In this document: one piece after another, positions 56,425-64,000 of the stretch
How positions within the stretch are numbered: the stretch's first letter is position 1
How the letters are laid out: each line of letters opens with the position of its first letter
Assembly: GCF_013372205.1 (NCBI RefSeq)
Contig: NZ_CP053831.1
Coordinates: forward strand, 1,302,001-1,366,000
Length of the DNA: 64,000 nucleotides
Origin: Campylobacter mucosalis
GTDB taxonomy: Bacteria > Campylobacterota > Campylobacteria > Campylobacterales > Campylobacteraceae
Direction of reading: 5' to 3'
Made by a program: the position numbers and the translations under genes
Notes under the pieces: generated by a model
What the model was told of the DNA's origin: nothing
Databases searched by the model: none
The model's input: the letters and a program-made list of their open reading frames with translations, nothing else

Positions 56425-57309
56425 TTATGCAAACGCCTTTTGATACTCTTTTGAAAATTTCTCATCGACCCTTACTATCTCGTAGTTTTTCTCATCAGCC
56501 ATAATTGCAAGCGTGAGCTTATGATTTAAATCGTGACTACCAGCAAATGCCGTATAATCGCCCATTAAAGGCATTTTTAACAAAGCAAGATCCCCTATGG
56601 CGTCTAAAATTTTGTGTCTAACAAACTCATTATCAAACCTAAGCCCCTCCGGATTTAATATGCGAGTATCATCGATAGCTACTGCATTATCAAGGGACGC
56701 GCCAAGTGCTAAATTTTGAGATTGTAGCTTTTGCAAATCTTTTAAAAAACCAAATGTCCTAGCTCTTGCTATCTGCTCTATAAAATTTCGCTTACTAAAC
56801 TCAAAAACATATCTTTGTTCGCCTATAACCGGATGGTCAAATTTAATCGTGTAGTCAAATTTTGGGTTATTAGACGGAGTTGCTCTTACAAATTTATCAC
56901 CCTGCCTAACCTCAACTTCACGCTTAATAACAAGCACTTTTTTACTCTCATCAAGTTGTCTAACCCCAGCCTCATCAAGCAACATACAAAAGCTAATCGC
57001 CGAGCCGTCCATTACGGGAATTTCATTTGCGTCAAGCAAAATTCTTATATTATCTATGCCATATCCATTTATAGCACTTAATAAATGCTCTATCGTACTA
57101 ACAAAGCCATTTTGGTTGCCAACAACGGTCGCCATTTGCGTATTTACAACATTTGCTGGTTCTGCTCTAAAACTAATGCCAAGATCGGTTCTTGTAAAAA
57201 CTATGCCCATATTAGCTTCAAGTGGCTCTAGTCTAAGGCTAATCGGCTCACCCTTATGTAACCCTATGCCGACAGTTTGAACGCTCTTTGCTATGGTTGT
57301 CTGTTTCAC
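56425..57309 (-). CDS. lpxC: UDP-3-O-acyl-N-acetylglucosamine deacetylase LpxC
   Basis: LpxC catalyses the first committed step of lipid A synthesis. The 294-residue protein has zinc ligands in T-I-E-H-L-L-S-A-I-N-G and in K-H-K-I-L-D-A-I-G-D-L. Catalytic H is in the L-N-H-K-L-T region. It heads the lpxC-tsaB-thrB-ylxR-infB run seen in C. jejuni. AAGGAAAAAA precedes the ATG. Confidence 0.96.
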   Translation of the reverse strand: MKQTTIAKSVQTVGIGLHKGEPISLRLEPLEANMGIVFTRTDLGISFRAEPANVVNTQMATVVGNQNGFVSTIEHLLSAINGYGIDNIRILLDANEIPVMDGSAISFCMLLDEAGVRQLDESKKVLVIKREVEVRQGDKFVRATPSNNPKFDYTIKFDHPVIGEQRYVFEFSKRNFIEQIARARTFGFLKDLQKLQSQNLALGASLDNAVAIDDTRILNPEGLRFDNEFVRHKILDAIGDLALLKMPLMGDYTAFAGSHDLNHKLTLAIMADEKNYEIVRVDEKFSKEYQKAFA

Positions 57310-57324
57310 TTTTTTCCTTAAATT

Positions 57325-58695
57325 TTAATTCTTATCTATCATCGCCTTTGCGGCACTCATAACGCTTGTTATGTTATCTTTTATCCATTTTTTATCCATC
57401 CACTGCTGAGGACGTACCTCTTCGCCTTGTATCAATATCCCAAAATGCAGATGATCTCCAAGTGCTAAGCCCGTAGTTCCAGTCGTTCCTATCTGCGTTC
57501 CAGCCCTTACTTCACTACCCAAATCCACATTTAAATTTGTGCAGTGTCCATATAGTGAATACAACCCAAATCCGTGATCTATTAGCACATTTAAGCCATA
57601 AATTCCATTATCCTCTGCAAATACCACCCTGCCTGGGTTACTGCTTAATATCGGCGCTTGTGCCACACTAGCAAAATCTATTCCCATATGCCAAGATTCG
57701 CTAACTTGCTGTCCATTATAGGTATAAAAACGATGGTCAGCAAAGTCAGCAACCTTTTTTCCATTTCTAAGCGGATAAAAGGTGTTTATATTAAAATCAC
57801 TCATCATCTCTTTTGTTGTTTTGGTTGTCATTTCAATTATTTTATTATCATTTAAATCGCGCAATGTTTCATTCACAAATTTCATCTTAGCAAGTCTGTC
57901 AAGCTCCATATCCTTAGCATATTTGTTAGCCAATGTTTCTATCTTGCCGTCTAAAAAATTATCTTTTAAAGCTATCGTTGATGACCTATATTTTACATTT
58001 TCTAAAAAGTATCTAACGTGTGCCTTACTCTCGTTACCTGCACTATCTCTTGCTACGACATCTGCAACAAAGTTACTCTCTTTAACCGGCCAAACGACCA
58101 AAGAAGTGTAATAGCCGTCCTTATAAAATGGGGTAACTTCAAAGCGTTTGCCATAATTTGTCTGCACAAAAACATCGCTTAAGCTACTATCATTTGCCTT
58201 AAAAATCACGACAGCAGCCCCGCCTCTAGAGATTGAGTATGACTGCGATAGGATATATAGCTCAGGTCTTGTGGTGTCAAGTATAACCTTAACCTTTTTT
58301 TGTGTCTTGTTTCCGCCAAAAAAATTCCACTTGCTAGTATCTACCGCTTCTATATTCATATCATAGCTATCTTTTTTGTTGCTAAAAAAGCCGGTTTTTG
58401 GGAAAGTTAAATTTACATCAAACGCACTCATTGGAGTTTGCAAAACTTGATTTAGCATATTTATCTCATTTTGCCCATCGCTCATACTGATTCTTACAAA
58501 TTTAATGCCAACATCATCTGTAAATTTAATGCTCATAGGAGTTTTTAAATTCCAATAAATAGTGTCATTTATCTCCACTTTTGGGCTGTTTTTTTCAAAA
58601 GCCTGTGAGTTTAGCACAGCAAAAGCACCCGCACAAATAATCGCTAAAATAACCAAAAACCCTAAAAATTTCATAGATGCACTATTTTTTCTCAA
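57325..58695 (-). CDS. M23 family metalloendopeptidase
   Basis: The 456-residue protein has an N-terminal membrane segment (about 9-28), a beta-rich middle region and a LytM/M23 domain (about 330-440) with zinc motifs H-M-G-I-D and H-L-H-F-G. It should cut peptidoglycan peptide bridges in the periplasm, with cell shape or division as the likely effect. It corresponds in place to the M23 gene next to lpxC in C. jejuni. Specific cleavage is not readable from sequence. Confidence 0.9.
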   Translation of the reverse strand: MRKNSASMKFLGFLVILAIICAGAFAVLNSQAFEKNSPKVEINDTIYWNLKTPMSIKFTDDVGIKFVRISMSDGQNEINMLNQVLQTPMSAFDVNLTFPKTGFFSNKKDSYDMNIEAVDTSKWNFFGGNKTQKKVKVILDTTRPELYILSQSYSISRGGAAVVIFKANDSSLSDVFVQTNYGKRFEVTPFYKDGYYTSLVVWPVKESNFVADVVARDSAGNESKAHVRYFLENVKYRSSTIALKDNFLDGKIETLANKYAKDMELDRLAKMKFVNETLRDLNDNKIIEMTTKTTKEMMSDFNINTFYPLRNGKKVADFADHRFYTYNGQQVSESWHMGIDFASVAQAPILSSNPGRVVFAEDNGIYGLNVLIDHGFGLYSLYGHCTNLNVDLGSEVRAGTQIGTTGTTGLALGDHLHFGILIQGEEVRPQQWMDKKWIKDNITSVMSAAKAMIDKN

Positions 58696-58755
58696 ACCAA
58701 TATCCTAATTAATTTTTTCCAAATTCTAACAAAAAATCGATAAAATTTTGTTAAA

Positions 58756-59586
58756 TTATAAAATTTCTCTTATCTTTCTAGCTTCACTCATCCATTTATT
58801 TATATCGTCCCAACGCTCTTGTCTTACAAGCTCTTCGCACTGGCTAAGCTCATTTTTAAACATATCAATAGCACATAAAATATTCTCTTTATTTTGCTTA
58901 AAAATATCACCCCACATAGTAGGAGAGCTTTTTGCGACACGTATCATACCCCTAAAAGTAGGACCTCCAAGTGCCATAATGTGGCGAGTATCTTCTTGTT
59001 TTAAAACTCCATTTGCCAAAGAAAAGGCAATCGCATGTGGCAGATGAGATATGATCCCAACGTGATGATCGTGCTCAGCAGCACTCATAAAAACTATCTT
59101 CATACCAAGATGAGAAAACAGCTCAACCGCTCTTTTTACGTGTTTTTCGCTACTCTCTTCAAAGTCGCAAACCACAACGACCGCGTCTTTATAAAGCCCC
59201 TTTTGTGCGGCGCTAGGTCCTGAAAATTCTGTTCCAGCCATAGGGTGAGCTGGTATAAAATTTTTACGTATACTTAGTGGGACTGAGTCTATAATCTTTT
59301 GTTTTGTCGAGCCTAGATCTATTATAGTGGTGTTTTCATCGATATCTGAGAGCTCTTTTGAAATTTTAATTATAGCCTCAACCGGAATAGCTAAAAATAT
59401 GATATCGCACTTTTTCTTAAGCTCATCAAACGTTAAAATTTCGTGCACCAAACCAAGTTCTAAAGCCTGTTTTTCGTGCTCTTTACTCATATCAAATCCA
59501 CTCACACAAGATATAAGCTTTTCATCTTTTAAAGCAAGACCGAGTGAGCCACCTATAAGTCCAAGACCTATAATACCTACTTTCAT
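58756..59586 (-). CDS. tyrA: prephenate dehydrogenase
   Basis: The 276-residue protein has the NAD motif G-L-G-L-I-G-G-S-L-G at its N-terminus and the H-P-M-A-G-T-E segment of TyrA. It makes 4-hydroxyphenylpyruvate for tyrosine. It is divergent from bamA, with about 80 bases between starts, and followed by the M23 gene. Confidence 0.95.
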   Translation of the reverse strand: MKVGIIGLGLIGGSLGLALKDEKLISCVSGFDMSKEHEKQALELGLVHEILTFDELKKKCDIIFLAIPVEAIIKISKELSDIDENTTIIDLGSTKQKIIDSVPLSIRKNFIPAHPMAGTEFSGPSAAQKGLYKDAVVVVCDFEESSEKHVKRAVELFSHLGMKIVFMSAAEHDHHVGIISHLPHAIAFSLANGVLKQEDTRHIMALGGPTFRGMIRVAKSSPTMWGDIFKQNKENILCAIDMFKNELSQCEELVRQERWDDINKWMSEARKIREIL

Positions 59587-59666
59587 TAAAAAACCTTTTA
59601 GTTTTATAAAATTTAAAAATAAATATGGTATTATACGACATTTATTATCAAATTTTAGGTTAAACT

Positions 59667-61907
59667 ATGAAAAAATCTCTTTTTTTACTTTTTACAAGTC
59701 TTTGTTTAGCAAACGCACAGCAGATACAAAGCATAAATTTCAAGGGTCTTATCCACCTCTCTCCTGATGTTGCTAGAGAGATTAGCGGACTTCAAATAGG
59801 TAGCACACTAACTGGCGAAAATAGCGATAGAGCCATTTTAAATTTATACAAGCAGGGTTACTTTGATGATGTTTATATTAGCAGCGACGAGGCTGGAAAT
59901 GTAACTATAAATTTAAAAGAGAAGCCAAGCATTGCCAGGCTTGATCTAAAGGGCGTAGTCACGAACGACAAAACAGCCATAGAGTCGCTAATCCACATAA
60001 AACCGGGCAATATGTATGATGAGCTAAGCATTGAAAAGACAAAAGATAGAATACGCCAGTATTACGAATCAAAGGGCTATTACGATACGGTTATAGATGT
60101 TGAGAAAACTCCGGTTGCTGAAAACGATAGTGCACTTTTTGTAACGCTTAACATAAATCGCGGCGAAAATATGATAATAGACAGGGTAAATTTAATCGGT
60201 GCTACAAAATTTGGCTATAGCGACGTAGAGCCTATCGTAGCAAACAAAAGCCGTGAATTTATGGGCTGGATGTGGGGTAGAAATGATGGAAAAGTCAAAC
60301 TTTACGAGCTTGAGAGTGACCCATTTAGGATACAAGATAAGTACTTTCAAAAGGGCTATCTAGACGCAACGGTATCTGCACCTTACCTAAACGCCTCTTT
60401 TAATAACTACAAAGCCGAGCTAACCTACTACATCAAAGAGGGAGAACCATATAGCGTATCTAGCGTTAGCATAAATGCTCCAGAATTTTTAGATCTTAAT
60501 AAAGATGAAATTTTGGATGATTTTAAACTAGAAGCTGGAGATACCATGAACTCCGAGCATTTAAGACGAGATATGAAAAAACTTGATGATTTGGTAGCCA
60601 ATAAGGGATATGCTTTTGTTAAAGTCTATCCAAAAACAGATAAATTTGACGATAACCACACCGTAAACATAGAGTATGAGATCGATCCAGGCGAGCAAGT
60701 TTACATTAGAGATGTTAAAATTTCAGGAAACGAACGCACGGTTGACCGCGTTATACGCCGTGAGATGTATATAACGGAGGGAAATTTATACAACAGAACA
60801 GACCTTCAAGACTCTATTGACGCGCTAAAAAGAACGAGCTATTTTGACGAAGTTGATATAAAAGAGGAGAGAGTGGATAAAAACACTGTCGATCTAGTAA
60901 TTGACGTAAAAGAGGCCTCTACTGGCTCAATTAGCGGCGGTATCGGGTATGGAAGCTCTGACGGACTGCTTTTAAATGCGAGCTTATCTGATACAAACAT
61001 CTTTGGCTCAGGACTAAAAGGCACAATAAGCGTAGATAAAAGCGACAATGAGTTATCTGGACAGATAAGCCTTACAAATCCTAGAATTTTTGATAGTAAA
61101 TATAGTCTTGGTGGCTCTATATACGCAAATAACTATAATTGGGATAACTATAAAGAAAAATCTTATGGCTTTAGCACAACGCTTGGCAGAAAGATAACTA
61201 GAAATTTAAACGCATCTATTAGCTATGTTATAGAACAAAGTGATATTAGTGGACTGAATCGAATATTAGTTCGTGAAATTGGCTACAAAGAGGGTAAAAA
61301 TATAAAAAGCTCGGTTATACCGGCTCTATCTTATAATAGCACAGATGATTTTTACCTACCTCGTCGTGGTATCATAGCCAGTACATCTTTTGAGTTTGCA
61401 GGGCTTGGCGGAGATGAGAAATTTGTAAAAAACAGGACAGACTTTAACTACTATCTTGGCTTTAAAGAGTATATAGATTATGACTTTATCTTTAGATATA
61501 AGGCAAATTTTGGCAAAATTTGGGATAATGGCTACATACCAATCAACGAAAAACTATACCTTGGTGGTGTAAGAAGCCTACGTGGTTTTGAAAGTAGAAG
61601 TGTTTCGCCAAAGGTAAGAGGTAGTGATGGCGAATGGTATGAGATAGGCGGAGAGATGTCGTTTAATAACTCCGTTGAGCTAAGCTTTCCTATAATTGAC
61701 CGCGTAAAAATGCGTGGCGTTTTGTTTTACGACTATGGCATGATAGGTGTTAGCAATTTAAATGAGATAAAACGCTCAAGCTATGGGGCTGGAATTGAGT
61801 GGATTACACCTATTGGACCACTTCAGCTGATATTTGCTAAAGCAATAGACGCTAAAGAAAATGACGATACAAATAAGTTTGAATTTACTATCGGCAGACG
61901 CTTTTAA
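59667..61907 (+). CDS. bamA: outer-membrane assembly factor BamA
   Basis: The 746-residue protein has a signal peptide (about 1-17, cut after A-N-A), five POTRA domains (about 20-410) and a C-terminal 16-strand barrel with the L-R-G-F motif, ending I-G-R-R-F. It inserts beta-barrel proteins, which would include the autotransporters at 18-29 kb. A TATTAT -10 lies at about 59629. It is followed after seven bases by polA. Confidence 0.96.
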   Translation: MKKSLFLLFTSLCLANAQQIQSINFKGLIHLSPDVAREISGLQIGSTLTGENSDRAILNLYKQGYFDDVYISSDEAGNVTINLKEKPSIARLDLKGVVTNDKTAIESLIHIKPGNMYDELSIEKTKDRIRQYYESKGYYDTVIDVEKTPVAENDSALFVTLNINRGENMIIDRVNLIGATKFGYSDVEPIVANKSREFMGWMWGRNDGKVKLYELESDPFRIQDKYFQKGYLDATVSAPYLNASFNNYKAELTYYIKEGEPYSVSSVSINAPEFLDLNKDEILDDFKLEAGDTMNSEHLRRDMKKLDDLVANKGYAFVKVYPKTDKFDDNHTVNIEYEIDPGEQVYIRDVKISGNERTVDRVIRREMYITEGNLYNRTDLQDSIDALKRTSYFDEVDIKEERVDKNTVDLVIDVKEASTGSISGGIGYGSSDGLLLNASLSDTNIFGSGLKGTISVDKSDNELSGQISLTNPRIFDSKYSLGGSIYANNYNWDNYKEKSYGFSTTLGRKITRNLNASISYVIEQSDISGLNRILVREIGYKEGKNIKSSVIPALSYNSTDDFYLPRRGIIASTSFEFAGLGGDEKFVKNRTDFNYYLGFKEYIDYDFIFRYKANFGKIWDNGYIPINEKLYLGGVRSLRGFESRSVSPKVRGSDGEWYEIGGEMSFNNSVELSFPIIDRVKMRGVLFYDYGMIGVSNLNEIKRSSYGAGIEWITPIGPLQLIFAKAIDAKENDDTNKFEFTIGRRF

Positions 61908-61914
61908 TTAGACG

Positions 61915-64000
61915 ATGAAAACACTTACCATTATAGACACGTTTGGCTTCTTTTTTAGGCTTTATTACGCTATGCCAGGGCTTAAAAACAAAGATGGCAA
62001 GCCAAGCGGTATGGTAAGTGGCTTTGCAAATTTTATACTAGGGCTTAAGGATGAGTATCAAAGCGACTATTTGGTGTTTGCACTAGATAGTAAAGGAAAA
62101 ACTCTAAGACACGAGATCGCGAAAGACTATAAAGCAAATCGCAACGAACCTCCAGCGGATTTAAAAGCACAACTGCCAATTTGCATAGATATGATTAAAA
62201 AAATGGGGCTGTGTGCTATATCAAAAGAGGGCTATGAAGCCGATGACATCATAGCTAGTGTTGTAAGAGAGTGCAAAGAGAGCGGAATTTTCGTTCGCAT
62301 AGTAACCCACGATAAAGACCTATATCAATTAATCGACGATGAAAAAGTAAGCATATACAGCCCACAAAGTAAGATAGAGCATACAAGGGCTAGTTGCATA
62401 GAAAAATACGGCGTAGCACCTGAGCATATACGCGATTTTTTAGCCCTTACTGGCGATACTTCAGATAACATTCCAGGCGTAAAAGGCATTGGCTCAAAAG
62501 GAGCAAAAAAACTGCTTGATGAGTTTAAAAGCATTGAGGGAATTTATGAAAATTTATCCCTAATCGCAAACGAGCGTGTCAGAAATATGCTTATTGAGGG
62601 CAAAGAGAGTGCCATTTTAAGCAAACGCCTTGCGACGCTTTTTGATGATGTAAAGGTCGATAATCTACTAGAAAAATCGCTCTTTTTTGATAAAAATCCA
62701 CTGCTAAATATAGTAGAAATTTTACGCGAATACGATCTTAGTAGAATTTTAAAAAAACTGCAACAAGATGATGAGCAAAAGAGCATAAATTTAGGCTTTG
62801 ACGCGGTTTTGGTTAGCAACGAAAATGAGCTTGAGAGCCTACTTTTAGACATCACAGAAGATACCATTATAAGCTTTGATACAGAAACGACCAGCGTTGA
62901 CGCAAAAAATGCCCAGATTGTTGGTTTTTCATTCTGCTTTAACGATGAGCGTTCATACTATGTGCCAATAGCCCACAACTACCTTGGTGTACCAAAGCAA
63001 ATTTCAAAAGAGTTTGCAAAATGGGCAATAGAGCAAATTTTTAAAGGCTGTGTCATAGGGCAAAATTTAAAATACGATTTTGAAGTGGTTTATAAAAATT
63101 TAAACATCCTGCCACCAAAAAAATTCAAAGACACGATGATTTTGGCGTGGCTTAGTGAGCCGAGTTTATCGGTTGGAATGGACGCTTTGGCAAAAAGGCT
63201 TTATGAGTATGATACGATAAAATTTGAAGACGTTGTAAAAAAAGGCGAAACCTTTGCAAACGTCATACTAGAAAATGCGACAAAATACGCAGCTGAAGAC
63301 GCCTGGATAACGCTTAAATTTTATCACACATTTTTACAAACACTAGAGCCTAAGCTTTTAGAGATTGCTAATTTATTAGAATTTAGCTTTATTAAAGTGC
63401 TATTTGAAATGGAAAACAACGGCATAAAGCTAGATACGCAAAAAATGCAAACACTTTTAGATGATTTAAACACCCGAGTTAAAAGGCTAAGTAACGAAAT
63501 TTATGAGCTAAGTGGCGAGAGCTTTAACATCAATTCCGTAAAACAGCTTGGCGAAGTACTGTTTGAGCACCTAAAACTCCCAGTAAAGAAAAAGACAAAA
63601 ACTGGATACAGCACCGATGAAGCCGTACTTACAGAGCTAATAGATGAACACCCCGTGGTAAGCAAAATTTTAGATTATAGGGAAATTTACAAATTAACAA
63701 GCACATATTGTGAGCCACTTCTTACTCTAGCAAAGCAAGATGAAAACTCAAGAATATACACAACATTTTTACAAACTGGCACAAACACCGGTCGCCTAGC
63801 CTCTAAAAATCCAAATTTACAAAACATACCAGCCCGCGGAAGACTGGCAAAAGATGTCCGTTCAGCGTTTATATCGCGTGATGGCTATAGTCTTATATCA
63901 CTTGACTACTCGCAAATCGAGCTTAGATTATTAGCTCACTTTAGCGAGGATAGTGCGTTACTTAAAGCTTTTAACGACGACGAGGACATTCACGCTAGAA
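61915..64000 (+). CDS. polA: DNA polymerase I, 3' end cut by window edge
   Basis: The frame is open from ATG 61915 to the window end (695 codons). It has the 5' nuclease (1-280) and a 3'-5' exonuclease with motif I D-T-E-T-T, motif II N-L-K-Y-D and motif III Y-A-A-E-D. The polymerase domain up to motif A D-Y-S-Q-I-E-L-R is present. All three exonuclease motifs are present, so proofreading is probably active. The palm with motifs B and C lies beyond the window. Confidence 0.96.
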   Translation, partial: MKTLTIIDTFGFFFRLYYAMPGLKNKDGKPSGMVSGFANFILGLKDEYQSDYLVFALDSKGKTLRHEIAKDYKANRNEPPADLKAQLPICIDMIKKMGLCAISKEGYEADDIIASVVRECKESGIFVRIVTHDKDLYQLIDDEKVSIYSPQSKIEHTRASCIEKYGVAPEHIRDFLALTGDTSDNIPGVKGIGSKGAKKLLDEFKSIEGIYENLSLIANERVRNMLIEGKESAILSKRLATLFDDVKVDNLLEKSLFFDKNPLLNIVEILREYDLSRILKKLQQDDEQKSINLGFDAVLVSNENELESLLLDITEDTIISFDTETTSVDAKNAQIVGFSFCFNDERSYYVPIAHNYLGVPKQISKEFAKWAIEQIFKGCVIGQNLKYDFEVVYKNLNILPPKKFKDTMILAWLSEPSLSVGMDALAKRLYEYDTIKFEDVVKKGETFANVILENATKYAAEDAWITLKFYHTFLQTLEPKLLEIANLLEFSFIKVLFEMENNGIKLDTQKMQTLLDDLNTRVKRLSNEIYELSGESFNINSVKQLGEVLFEHLKLPVKKKTKTGYSTDEAVLTELIDEHPVVSKILDYREIYKLTSTYCEPLLTLAKQDENSRIYTTFLQTGTNTGRLASKNPNLQNIPARGRLAKDVRSAFISRDGYSLISLDYSQIELRLLAHFSEDSALLKAFNDDEDIHAR

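Overview
The window is 64 kb of AT-rich chromosome from a Campylobacter species other than C. jejuni. Several gene blocks match orders I know from C. jejuni: der-aroK-trpS-serS-pflB; gapA-pgk-tpiA-fabI with nadD-rsfS divergent; fliY-fliM-fliA-flgV-flhG-flhF-folK-(M24 peptidase)-aroQ; and lpxC-tsaB-thrB-ylxR-infB-rbfA-rimP. The species cannot be fixed from this window.

Layout. 1-12.5 kb is core: an EamA permease (cut by the left edge), der, aroK, trpS, serS, the flagellar disk gene pflB, then on the other strand gluQ, dnaE and an RRM protein. 12.2-13.4 kb holds a broken VOC gene, a DJ-1 family gene and a short SelW-type selenoprotein gene with an in-frame UGA. 13.4-31.7 kb is an accessory surface-variation island. 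It contains a 1510-residue LapA-like type I secreted adhesin and four autotransporter genes. The four share identical signal peptides and identical 401-residue C-termini but have different passengers. A DUF4041/GIY-YIG-like gene with a 44-codon leader gene follows, and the island ends at tRNA-Asn. 31.7-64 kb is core again: prs, fabI, glycolysis, nadD/rsfS, a VWA-OmpA lipoprotein, mnmA, the flagellar regulator/switch cluster, folate, shikimate and riboflavin genes, the translation factor operon, thrB, lpxC, an M23 peptidase, tyrA, bamA and polA (cut by the right edge).

The most unusual system is the island. Every autotransporter copy has a homopolymeric G tract (8, 7, 9 and 8 bases) immediately upstream of a TAAAAT -10-like element. 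The neighbouring adhesin has a C10 tract inside an 18-bp spacer between TTGACG and TATAAT. This is the architecture of slipped-strand promoter phase variation. Three autotransporters lie in tandem units of about 2.8 kb and the fourth is inverted. Long identical flanks around divergent, mosaic passengers suggest gene conversion or unequal crossover as a second source of variation. One copy carries a +1 frameshift in an A5 run, so it may be a silent donor. A uvrB 3' fragment lies between the inverted copies. No recombinase, type I exporter or LapD/LapG gene is in the window.
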